Assembly: GCA_910574455.1 (NCBI GenBank)
Contig: CAJSYZ010000012.1
Span: 2,287,317 to 2,351,316 of the forward strand
Reading direction: 5' to 3'
Source of the DNA: Trichaptum fuscoviolaceum
Lineage: Eukaryota; Basidiomycota; Agaricomycetes; Hymenochaetales; Trichaptaceae
Length of the DNA: 64,000 nucleotides
In this document: positions 1-8,159 of the stretch, in pieces
Position numbering within the stretch: the stretch's first letter is position 1
How the letters are laid out: each line of letters starts with the position of its first letter
The notes under the pieces: model-generated
The model's input: only the letters and a program-made list of their open reading frames with translations
What the model was told of the DNA's origin: nothing
Database searches by the model: none
Program-made: the position numbers and the translations under genes

Positions 1-1
1 A

Positions 2-388
2 TTTTCGGTGATTATCAACCAGAAGTTGGTGCGGAAGTTCGGACTACGTACTCGTCCTCTCGACCGACCGATCAAGGTGTACAACGCCAACGATTCGCTG
101 AACCAGAGTGGTCCGATTACAGACCAAGTCCGACTTACTCTGGAGATCGGTGGACACAAAGAAGAAGTCGATGCCACAGTGGCAAACATTGGAGACTATC
201 CGTTGATTATTGGGATAGATTGGCTACACCACCATAACCCCGAGATTGATTGGAACGACGAGACCATCAGCTTCACGCGATGTCCAAACGAATGCCGCCC
301 TGTCGAAGCGGCAAGAGTCGTAGAAGTCGGACAACCGCTACCCCGCGCCGTTCGCAAGTTGCGGACCGCGCAGTGCAAGAACAGTTGA
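2..388 (+). CDS. Retropepsin-like protease segment of gypsy polyprotein (partial)
   Basis: The frame enters from outside the window, so the first GTG at 8 is not a real start. The visible residues are the C-terminal part of a retroviral-type aspartic protease: a stretch like that just after the D-S-G active site of gypsy elements, then the hydrophobic IIGIDWL segment with the following HHHNPEIDW. The frame stops at a TGA (386-388). The next codons, CAG and ATG, continue in the same frame into the RT polyprotein. The protease was therefore probably part of one gag-pol or pol frame, now interrupted by a single nonsense codon or read through it. Confidence 0.75.
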   Translation, partial: FSVIINQKLVRKFGLRTRPLDRPIKVYNANDSLNQSGPITDQVRLTLEIGGHKEEVDATVANIGDYPLIIGIDWLHHHNPEIDWNDETISFTRCPNECRPVEAARVVEVGQPLPRAVRKLRTAQCKNS

Positions 389-391
389 CAG

Positions 392-3300
392 ATGCGACCG
401 CGACCGCAGCCCCATGCGAGAGTCTGCGTTGCGGAAGTCGGTGATGATTCAGATGAGTCGGACAGTGAGTCTGACGACCTTGCGAAGATTCCCCCCGGAT
501 TTCGGTACTCCGAAAAGTACATGGACATCTACCATGACGCGGAGCAGTTCTATGTGGCGGATGATCCAGACTTTGTGCATAAAGTTGCGGCCTCGTATAC
601 CTGGTCGCAGGCGATCGCGGAGAAGTCGGCAGTGAAGGAGGGTGACAAGTCCTTCGAGGAGATGGTCCCCCCGCAGTACCGCGAGTTTGCGAAGGTGTTT
701 TCTAAGTCAGAGGCCGAACGGTTGCCCGAAAGGAAGCCGTTTGACCATGCGATCGACCTGGAGCCCGGATCGACCCCTTCGTACAGCAAGATCTATCCGA
801 TGGCACCGGCGGAACGTGCAGCCTTGAAGGAGTTCATTGAGGAGAACCTCCGCAAGGGCTACATCCGTCCGTCGAAGTCCCCCGCCGCTGCTCCGGTCTT
901 CTTCATCAAGAAGAAGGACGGATCGCTTCGGATGGTCGTCGACTACCAAAAACTCAATGAGATCACCGTCAAAAATCGGTACCCGCTCCCGCTGACCACC
1001 GAACTCATCGATTCCTTGAAGAAGGCCCGCGTTTTCACCAAGCTTGACTTGCAGGCCGGATACAACAATATCCGCATCAAGGAAGGCGACGAGTGGAAGG
1101 CCGCTTTTCGGACTCAGGAGGGCCACTTCGAACCGACCGTTATGACTTTCGGACTTACGAACGCACCCGCTACGTTCCAGCGGATGATGAACGAGCTCTT
1201 CAAGGACATGCTGGATGTTATTGTCATTATCTACCTCGATGACATCTGCATATTTTCGGAGAACGAGTCGGAGCACGAGGAACACGTTAAGGAGGTACTC
1301 CGACATTTGGAAAAGTATGACCTGTTCTGTAAGCCCGAAAAGTGCAAGTTCCACAAGGACTCCATCGAGTACTTGGGTATGATCATTGGCTCTGGGATTA
1401 TCTCGATGGATCCGAAGAAGGTCGAAGCGGTGGCCGACTGGCCGACTCCGGCGAAGGTGAAGGACATTCAGGCTTTCTTGGGGTTCGCAAACTTCTACCG
1501 ACGTTTTATCAAGGACTTCTCGAAGCTGGCGGTTCCCATGACCGAATTGTTGCGGAAGGATGTCCAGTGGCGCTGGACTACCCGCCAGCAAGAGTCCTTC
1601 GATGGTCTGAAGAAGAAGTTTGCTGAGGCACCGGTCCTCGCGATGCCCGACCTTGAGAAACCCTTCATCCTCGAATGCGATGCTTCGGACTTCGCGACCG
1701 GAGCGGTACTTTCGCAGATCGGAACAGACGGTGACATTCACCCAGTGGCCTACTATTCGAAGTCCCTGGGCGATGCGGAGAGGAACTATGAGATCCATGA
1801 CAAGGAGCTTCTAGCCATCGTCCGAGCCTTGGACGAGTGGCGGCACTATCTCGAAGGAAGTCCGCACAAAATCGATATTGTGTCGGACCACCGAAACCTG
1901 CTCTTCTTTGCTGAAGCCCGAAACCTTACGAGACGCCAGGCCCGCTGGAGCTTGTTCCTTAGCCGTTTTGACTTCCTGATCCGTCACCGCCCCGGACGAC
2001 TCGGTGGAAAGCCGGATGCTTTGTCCAGGCGTGAAGATCTTCGTCCTGACGGACCGGACAATACGAACAAGGTCCTTCTGGACACGAACTGCTTCTACAC
2101 GTTGGCGATGCGACGAGGGATGGTCCGGGCAGAGGGGGATACGGAGTTGTTGCGAAGGATTCGGGAGTCCAAGAAGTTTGATGAGGAATTGGTCGAGGCG
2201 ATTGAGAAGGTGAAGGAAGGGGCTCCGCGCGCGCTGGCGAACGATTTGGAGGAGTGGAACACGGAGGATGGGCTGCTGCTGTACCAGGGTAAGGTCTATG
2301 TGCCGAAGGACAAGGAGATCCGCCGCGATATCGTCAAGTTACACCACGATTCCCTTCCGGTCGGACATCCGGGTCGTTGGAAGACCTACGAGCTGGTGAG
2401 TCGGAACTACTGGTGGCCTGGTATGTCTACCTTCGTCGAGCGGTACATGTCGGGCTGTGACACTTGTATGCGGACGAAGAACATCCCGCAACGTCCGGTT
2501 GGTCCGCTTCAGCCCAACGAAGTACCAGACGGACCGTGGCAGGTCATTTCGTGCGACTTCATTACACAGCTGCCACAGTCCGGCGAATACGACGCCATCT
2601 TTGTGGTTGTAGACCGACTCACCAAGCAGGCCCATTTCATACCGACGACCTCGGATATTGACTCCGCGCGGACGGCCGACTTGTTTGTGTCCGAAGTCTG
2701 GAAACACCATGGCACGCCGCGCAAAGTCATTTCAGACCGGGGTACGCAGTTTGTGTCCCGGTTTATGAAGGCGGTACTCCATCGACTTGGGATCGAGGGC
2801 GCGACATCGACATCCTTCCACCCGCAAACGGACGGTCAGACCGAGCGGGTGAACCAGGAGTTGGAACAGTATCTCCACGCGTTCACGGACGTCCGACAGG
2901 AAAATTGGTCGGAGTTACTGCCCATGGCGGAGTTTGCGCACAACACTCGAGCGCACTCCGCTACCAAGGTGTCTCCCTTCGCACTGCTCTATGGATACGA
3001 CCCCGAGTTCACTATTGTACCGAGTGCCGGACTTTCGACGGTTCCAGCTGCGGATGACCGACTCGACCTGCTTCAGAAGGCTCAGGAGGACGCTCGCGCG
3101 GCCCTCGAAGTCGCAGCGGAGCGGATGAAGCGGTACTACGACCAGGGACATGCAGACACGCCGGACATCCGACCAGGAGACAAGGTATGGCTCGACGCAC
3201 GGAATATCGCAATACCGGGCACGCGCAAGCTGAATCCGCGGAGACTCAGACCCTACATGGTTTTGCGGAAGATCGGACTCTTGAATTACGAGCTTCAGCT

Positions 3301-3604
3301 GCCCCCGACTATGCGGATTCACCCAGTGTTCCATGTGTCGCTTCTCACGAAGTATACACCGGACACTATTCCTGGTCGCGTCCAGACACCGCCAGAGCCC
3401 GTAAACGTCGACGGCGACATCGAATACGAAGTATCCGAAGTCCTTAATTCGCGCCGAAGCGGTCGAGGTCGGACTCTGCAGTATTTGGTTCGCTGGAAAG
3501 GCTATGGACCCGAGGAAGACCAATGGATCGATGCCGCGAACATGGAGCATGCCCCCGCCGTTATTCGAAAGTTCTATTGTCGGTACCCCGACGCCATTCG
3601 CTAA
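392..3604 (+). CDS. Gypsy pol: RT, RNase H, integrase, chromodomain
   Basis: This 1070-residue polyprotein copies the element's RNA and inserts the DNA into the host genome. Visible parts in order: a linker; reverse transcriptase with the YLDD catalytic motif near residue 281; RNase H beginning near ECDASD (about residue 428); an integrase H-H-C-C zinc-binding region (about 650-700, ending CDTCMRTKN); the integrase catalytic core with D in CDFITQ, D in SDRGTQF and E in ERVNQE (about 720-817); and a C-terminal chromodomain (about 1010-1066, with YLVRWKGYGPEEDQW). The chromodomain places it among chromoviruses, which target heterochromatin. The ATG at 392 is only the first Met after the in-frame TGA, so the true N terminus may be upstream. 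No frameshift was seen within it. Confidence 0.93.
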   Translation: MRPRPQPHARVCVAEVGDDSDESDSESDDLAKIPPGFRYSEKYMDIYHDAEQFYVADDPDFVHKVAASYTWSQAIAEKSAVKEGDKSFEEMVPPQYREFAKVFSKSEAERLPERKPFDHAIDLEPGSTPSYSKIYPMAPAERAALKEFIEENLRKGYIRPSKSPAAAPVFFIKKKDGSLRMVVDYQKLNEITVKNRYPLPLTTELIDSLKKARVFTKLDLQAGYNNIRIKEGDEWKAAFRTQEGHFEPTVMTFGLTNAPATFQRMMNELFKDMLDVIVIIYLDDICIFSENESEHEEHVKEVLRHLEKYDLFCKPEKCKFHKDSIEYLGMIIGSGIISMDPKKVEAVADWPTPAKVKDIQAFLGFANFYRRFIKDFSKLAVPMTELLRKDVQWRWTTRQQESFDGLKKKFAEAPVLAMPDLEKPFILECDASDFATGAVLSQIGTDGDIHPVAYYSKSLGDAERNYEIHDKELLAIVRALDEWRHYLEGSPHKIDIVSDHRNLLFFAEARNLTRRQARWSLFLSRFDFLIRHRPGRLGGKPDALSRREDLRPDGPDNTNKVLLDTNCFYTLAMRRGMVRAEGDTELLRRIRESKKFDEELVEAIEKVKEGAPRALANDLEEWNTEDGLLLYQGKVYVPKDKEIRRDIVKLHHDSLPVGHPGRWKTYELVSRNYWWPGMSTFVERYMSGCDTCMRTKNIPQRPVGPLQPNEVPDGPWQVISCDFITQLPQSGEYDAIFVVVDRLTKQAHFIPTTSDIDSARTADLFVSEVWKHHGTPRKVISDRGTQFVSRFMKAVLHRLGIEGATSTSFHPQTDGQTERVNQELEQYLHAFTDVRQENWSELLPMAEFAHNTRAHSATKVSPFALLYGYDPEFTIVPSAGLSTVPAADDRLDLLQKAQEDARAALEVAAERMKRYYDQGHADTPDIRPGDKVWLDARNIAIPGTRKLNPRRLRPYMVLRKIGLLNYELQLPPTMRIHPVFHVSLLTKYTPDTIPGRVQTPPEPVNVDGDIEYEVSEVLNSRRSGRGRTLQYLVRWKGYGPEEDQWIDAANMEHAPAVIRKFYCRYPDAIR

Positions 3605-3646
3605 CGAACGCGCGCGCTCTTTAGGAGCGCCCTTGGAGGGGGATAA

Positions 3647-4040
3647 TGTCAGGAATCCGCCTCAGGTTATTTTATTTCTTTTATTTTCTTTTATTTTCTT
3701 TTACGATCACACTCCGAGTCGGATCCCCGACATGTCCGGTCCGAAACCGGACTTTCTTTGACTCCGATTCTCTTCCTTTTTGCGTAGGTTACTTGCCTGT
3801 ATGTTTGCAGGCCGCTAGGACAAGTGCCCTGCAAGCAATTCTCTTTTCTTTCTTTCTTCCGCCACTCCGACTCGAACCTCCGCTCTACCGATGCGGGACC
3901 CCGACTAGAGCGGGACCCCGAACTCCGACTTACGTCAGCGGTATAGGTCGGACCTAGTCGGATCAGGGTCCAGTGGCTTGGTACTGTATAGTTTTTGCCT
4001 TTGTTCATCAAAACCGCGGATCCCCCTGCGAAGCACTCCA
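3647..4040 (+). repeat. Probable 3' LTR of the gypsy element
   Basis: A purine-rich tract (GGAGGGGGATAA, 3635-3646) directly precedes TGTCAGG at 3647, the usual polypurine tract followed by a TG-starting LTR. T-rich runs (3666-3705) follow. The end near ...CACTCCA (4040) is a guess based only on the CA rule. No 5' LTR is present for comparison. Confidence 0.5.
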
Positions 4041-4050
4041 CTTTTGGCCT

Positions 4051-4134
4051 CTTGTAAAGTGCTTCTCAGGTGATGTGTTTATCTTTAGCTCTGATGTGTA
4101 GAATAGCTTAATTGACTTGTAAAGTGCTTCTCAG
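4051..4134. repeat. 19-bp direct repeat, 65-bp spacing
   Basis: CTTGTAAAGTGCTTCTCAG occurs at 4051-4069 and again at 4116-4134, just outside the presumed LTR end and before the truncated zinc-finger copy. It may mark the LTR edge, a small tandem duplication or an insertion scar. Confidence 0.6.
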
Positions 4135-4226
4135 AGTGAGAACCACCGCTCATTGCGTCCGATTGTCGTCTGTGTCCGATTCAGGGTCTCGAAAGCGAAG
4201 GAACCACTCTAGGTCGTAACAGATCG

Positions 4227-4599
4227 TCTCGTCATGAGGAAGACCACTGTCCGCGCTTTGACAGTTTCTTTGAGTAGGAGGGAGCTGCGAGAGGACCTGC
4301 TCTGAAGTTGACGCGCTCTGTGGCCTACCCATGACCGGCCTGTATGAAATAGCTGAGTGGTATGAATAGCTCAAAGGCAAGTGGAACCTACGCTTGGACA
4401 AATGGTGTCGACTGTGGACGGGTGACGGTGGTATTATTCTGGTCAGCTCTCATACTAGGGAGTAGAGTGAATGGATATATGTTCAGGCTGTTTGGCAGTT
4501 GTCAGAAGCGATGAGGAAGTGAAGTAAAACGACGCCTTACCCATTCTCAAGAGTAGGGCCCGTGTAGGCAGGTTGAAACTTGTTGGCTGAAGACTGCAT
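4227..4599 (-). pseudogene. Zinc-finger family gene, copy A, 3'-truncated
   Basis: Copy A matches the first exons of the zinc-finger gene at 23791-25008, in the same orientation. Exon 1 (4541-4599) starts ATGCAGTCTTCAGCC and ends at a good GTAAGG donor. Downstream are the counterpart of the 24-nt micro-exon (about 4388-4411) and the exon-3 region rich in Ser/Gln. Homology stops abruptly near 4227, inside exon 3, so the exon with the zinc fingers is absent. In this copy the 48-nt segment that is an intron in the right-arm copy is open in frame. A truncated product is possible but unlikely to work as a zinc-finger protein. Confidence 0.65.
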
Positions 4600-5610
4600 A
4601 GTTAGATGAATTAGTATTGTTTGGTAAATTGAGTGAGGGAAATATGAGAGGGATTCGTTGGGCATAGGTGCTCGTTGGAATTTATATTTTTGACATGTTC
4701 AAGAGAGCCACTGGGAAAGTTCATAGATGCTATCAGGAATATCACGACAGCGGAGAGGAAGAATAGGTCGCGCTTGAGAATAATAGACATCGATAAATGT
4801 GGATAAAATACAATGAAAGAGCAGAAATCCACAAGTCGGAGAACATCCGGCGCAAGACAAATGTGCGGGAACGTGTCATGTCGTAGAATGGACCACCGCA
4901 CATGGCATACGAGTAGAGAACTCTGGCTAGGTGTTGTGCCGTATTTGTGCAAAGATTGGTTGGGTTCATTGCGCGAGGCCGAGGAGACGTGACGAAACAG
5001 GCAACTGAACCGCAATTTGACTTGTGGCCTATGGCAACAGTAACCAATATCTCGCACAGTGTGCACAGCAATTTCGAGAGTTGGCAATGGGCAGGAGGAG
5101 ATTGATGTCTAGGCCGCAGTTTGAGTCATCGATCAGGATCTGTTGTATTCGAGGGCCGCCAAGCCCTCCACATTGTCCCGGGATGTTGGAATAGTAGCCT
5201 CGAAGTCTGAAAAGGCTAGGTTTGATTTTGATTACGATATTTCACCAGCAGATTTCGGCGGATGGGTATTATGTACCCTGCAACAGAAGCGAAGAACAAA
5301 GAAGAATATACAGAAAAGAATATTGAATCCTGCAGGGTTGTAAGTCGGAATTATAGTGATATGCCCATGGCATTGCCATGAAGATCTAGTTTCTCGAGTT
5401 ATAAGATTGTCTTCTAAAATTGTACGTATACGAACTTACTTGAATAACTTTTCCGGTAGAGTCTGCCTTTCTAAAAAATAATATGTGCAGCACGTAAAGA
5501 GATAATAGAGATCTCCATGAGCAAGAGTTTGTCCAAAACCGAAAATCTGCAGGAGAAAACCTTATTCAGAGCTAATCTTTCTATGTAGTTGTATTAATGT
5601 CTGTGACATG
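4227..5610 (-). repeat. Third, diverged copy of the zinc-finger/upstream segment
   Basis: Besides the exons, about 1 kb upstream of the zinc-finger ATG is also shared with 25010-26060 (same orientation) and with 13560-14580 (inverted). Similarity is high to about 5260, then weaker with small indels to about 5610. It ends before any GST sequence, unlike the two arm copies. This older copy shows that the segment had already duplicated outside the large inverted repeat. Confidence 0.75.
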
Positions 5611-5874
5611 CAAGAGTGAGAGGCTCCAAGTCCTACAATCATTGAACATCATAAAGCACCGTTGCCCTTTAATGCTCCGAGTCGGCTGATGAATGTGTTC
5701 CTCTAAGCTCCGAGGTGCGCAGGTATACTACAAATCGATTCTTGACTGTAGCATAAGAGAGAAAAAAGATAACATATGCCAGTACTAGGCTGGTCCAGAT
5801 TAGTAATTCACATTTCCCACACTCAAACTTGAAGTAGATCATGATGAACTCCTTCGTTCAAGTTATTTCTAGGC

Positions 5875-6126
5875 ACAGTCTCCTACACAGACCCTCCCAC
5901 GGTTCGGAAGAGGCCGAAGCCTCAGGGTCCATGTAAAGTTGAGGGGGACCCTTTCCTCCCGTCAGGAAGGGTCGGGCGGAGGTAAACCCTGACGATGTTC
6001 GGGGCTTCGGCAGAATGTTTTATGCCAGACCCTCCCTAACGGGAGGAAAGGGTCCCCCTCAACTTTACATGGACCCTGAGGCTTTGGCCTCTTCCAAACC
6101 GTGGAAGGGTCTGTGTAGGAGACTGT
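5875..6126. mobile_element. 252-bp hairpin MITE-like element
   Basis: Two ~88-bp arms (5875-5962 and 6039-6126) are near-perfect inverted repeats around a ~76-bp centre; the outer ends read ACAGTCTCCTACACAGACCC. The flanks TCTAGGC (left) and TCCAGGC (right) could be a degraded 7-8 bp target duplication, which would fit a hAT-type non-autonomous element, but this rests on one site. It has no coding capacity of its own. Confidence 0.7.
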
Positions 6127-6363
6127 TCCAGGCACGCAAAGAGCCGGAGGATTCATAAGGTGGAGTGAGAACAGGGTCTCCTGCCTGTTCAAGCTTGTCA
6201 CGCTCGCTTAACGTTGAGCAAATTCTCGTCCAAATTCAGAGAGATGACGCAAAAAGGAGTTATAAGCGAGCGGGGCTGCAAAACTTGCGAGCCAGCCGAA
6301 TGTCCCAGGGCCTGCCCTAAATTGTGACTTCTTCGTGTTATGCTGCTTATGCTACTGTTTCTA

Positions 6364-6796
6364 TGGTGCAGTGCACTTATAGACAGCCACTTTTGTGCAA
6401 CCAAAATAGTAAATCAAGAAAAAAGGATATTTAAATTCCCTCTTGTAGAAATGCTCCTTTTGGCAAAAGGAACAATTTCCCAAGAGGATTTTATCTCAAA
6501 GTTAAAACTGAAGAAGTTTTTTAATATAGGCTGCCCCAAATTGGCGCAGCCTCTTATGTTTGTGGGTATACCTTCCCAATGTAGTAATAAATAGTGACTA
6601 AATCCACATTAGTAAACCATAAGTTCCCCTTTATGAACTTCTGTGTATTTTAATTAGCCCTTTCTATGCTCTTTTGAGAGATTTAGAGCTATATGGGCAA
6701 CGGCAGAATTTTTCTGGAATTAAATTTATTTTCAGATCTTTTGAGATCCAATTTGGCTTCTGCACAAAAGTGGCTGCCTATAAGTGCACTGCACCA
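6364..6796. mobile_element. 433-bp TA-flanked MITE, sibling of the one at 11584
   Basis: Terminal inverted repeats of about 36 bp begin TGGTGCAGTGCACTTATA and run into GCCACTTTTGTGCA. TA lies immediately outside each end (6362-6363, 6797-6798), as for Tc1/mariner-type elements. Length and terminal sequence resemble the element at 11584-12012, so the two belong to one family. Short open frames inside are shared by both copies but look like sequence homology rather than a transposase. It lies just outside the left arm of the large inverted repeat. Confidence 0.8.
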
Positions 6797-7188
6797 TAAG
6801 GGTCTGCTTGTGCCGCGGAAAGGACCCTTGCGGCATCACACCAAGCAACAGGAGCAAAGAAAAAAAATTGAGCGGACCGGCACCCTCTTGCTAAATTTAA
6901 ACCGCTTGTGAGGCTTCAAGGCATCGCGGAGATCGATCTGAATCTCTTCCGTTCCAAGTTCAAAGAGAAAAGCAATAGCCCTGTTGCATTGGACACCAAT
7001 ACATACGCAGACTTCACTAATACCGCGTCAACACATACATTCAACCCGACCTCACTTTCACCACCTCGTCTACCACCCATTGGCCAGACTCCAGATTATC
7101 TTCAATTCCTTGATATCGGCGATATCCCTAAACGCAGGTAAGGAGTTAAATACTAAGTAGTAACATCAAATCACTCACAACGCAACCA

Positions 7189-7701
7189 CTAGTTTCGCGG
7201 TATCGTATTCTCCATGGCCGTGATCCTGTCAACGGTGAGGGCGGCAGTATCGACGCCAGTATAGGTACCCGGCTGGAGATGTCCAACAATAGCCTTGATA
7301 GTCGTCGCTCTCATTGCCGCAGCGAACGCAGCACGATGTGCCCCATCGTCTATCACGATGATGTTGCCACTTGGGTCGGAGCTCACTTGAATCGGATAGT
7401 CTGGGTTCCCGTTGTAGTTCTGCCTCCATGTTTGAATACGCTCCGCAAACGTGACCTCGCTATGCATAGGATTCTGGGGTCTGCCCATGCAATACGCCTC
7501 CCATCGCGCGTACCCACCGTAACCAGTCCCCTGTGGGAGGTTCTGCACCGGATTAGCCACAGTAAGTGCTGCAACAGCGAATCGATAGTGCGGAGTGTCC
7601 TTAATAGGCACAACCGACTTGGAAACCTCTCCGGGACGCAGCCAGTACGAGAAGTAGACATTGTCGAGAGAAATATCGTCTGTCATTGGGTGATCGGCCA
7701 T
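7189..7701 (-). CDS. ParB-like domain protein, left copy
   Basis: A single-exon 170-residue protein with no signal peptide or membrane segment. The part VIDDGAHRAAFAAAM resembles the ParB/sulfiredoxin-like box in which a G-x-H-R motif binds nucleotide, preceded by a typical stretch about substrate or partner sites. That likeness is my reading of the motif, not a database result. A TATA-like TATATAA (minus strand, 7761-7767) lies 60 bp upstream of the ATG, and the right copy has the same arrangement, so this is probably a real short gene. It lies immediately 3' of the laccase in both arms. Being intron-free and bacterial-looking, it is a candidate for horizontal acquisition. Function unknown. 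Confidence 0.7.
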   Translation of the reverse strand: MADHPMTDDISLDNVYFSYWLRPGEVSKSVVPIKDTPHYRFAVAALTVANPVQNLPQGTGYGGYARWEAYCMGRPQNPMHSEVTFAERIQTWRQNYNGNPDYPIQVSSDPSGNIIVIDDGAHRAAFAAAMRATTIKAIVGHLQPGTYTGVDTAALTVDRITAMENTIPRN

Positions 7702-8159
7702 TGCGTAGGAGACGATGTAGCTGTAGGTATGCTGAAATTCTTCGGGCGTCTTGATGATCGTTATATACTAGATTTCTAACGGTCAGGAGCAGCCGCAGGT
7801 GGAATGGTTCCTTGTCCTCAAGATCCGACTGAAACAGCCAGGCATTGGCGATGTTGTTATACAGTATGCTCGACGGTCAGTAACGACCCGCAGAAAGAAT
7901 GAATCAAGGTGCCTTATCCTGAGGATACGAATTGCAGAGCAAGTTGTGTATTTTTGTACTGCGAAAACTCGGCGATTAGTTATATTAAAAATAGGGTGAA
8001 CGAAGACGAAAACATTCGCAGAAGCACTGCGAAGAACAAATCTAGTAGAACGAAAGCGTTTCTCATAACGTGTTCCCATCAATGAGCCGATGGCGACATT
8101 GGGAATGTCCGATAAGAAAGGAAGAGTTCATAAGTCAATTCACTCCAGGCTGTGAAGCT

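Larger units (their letters stand above)
1..4040 (+). mobile_element. Ty3/gypsy chromovirus, 3' part, cut by window edge
   Basis: The order protease end, reverse transcriptase, RNase H, integrase, chromodomain, purine-rich tract and probable LTR is that of a chromovirus-type Ty3/gypsy LTR retrotransposon. The gag region, primer binding site and 5' LTR lie outside the window, so LTR identity and age cannot be judged. The pol reading frame is long and open apart from one in-frame TGA at 386-388, so the insertion looks fairly young. The 3' border is uncertain because the second LTR is not available for comparison. Confidence 0.9.

Noticed and set aside
707..1798. 363-codon open frame on the minus strand of the gypsy element
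   Set aside because: Antisense shadow of the reverse transcriptase and RNase H coding region.
4611..5087. 150-190 codon frame upstream of the zinc-finger ATG, present in three copies
   Set aside because: It overlaps the promoter and lacks an ATG in good context. Copy B has a small deletion that shifts it. Its persistence is explained by recent duplication. Kept only as a weak possibility.
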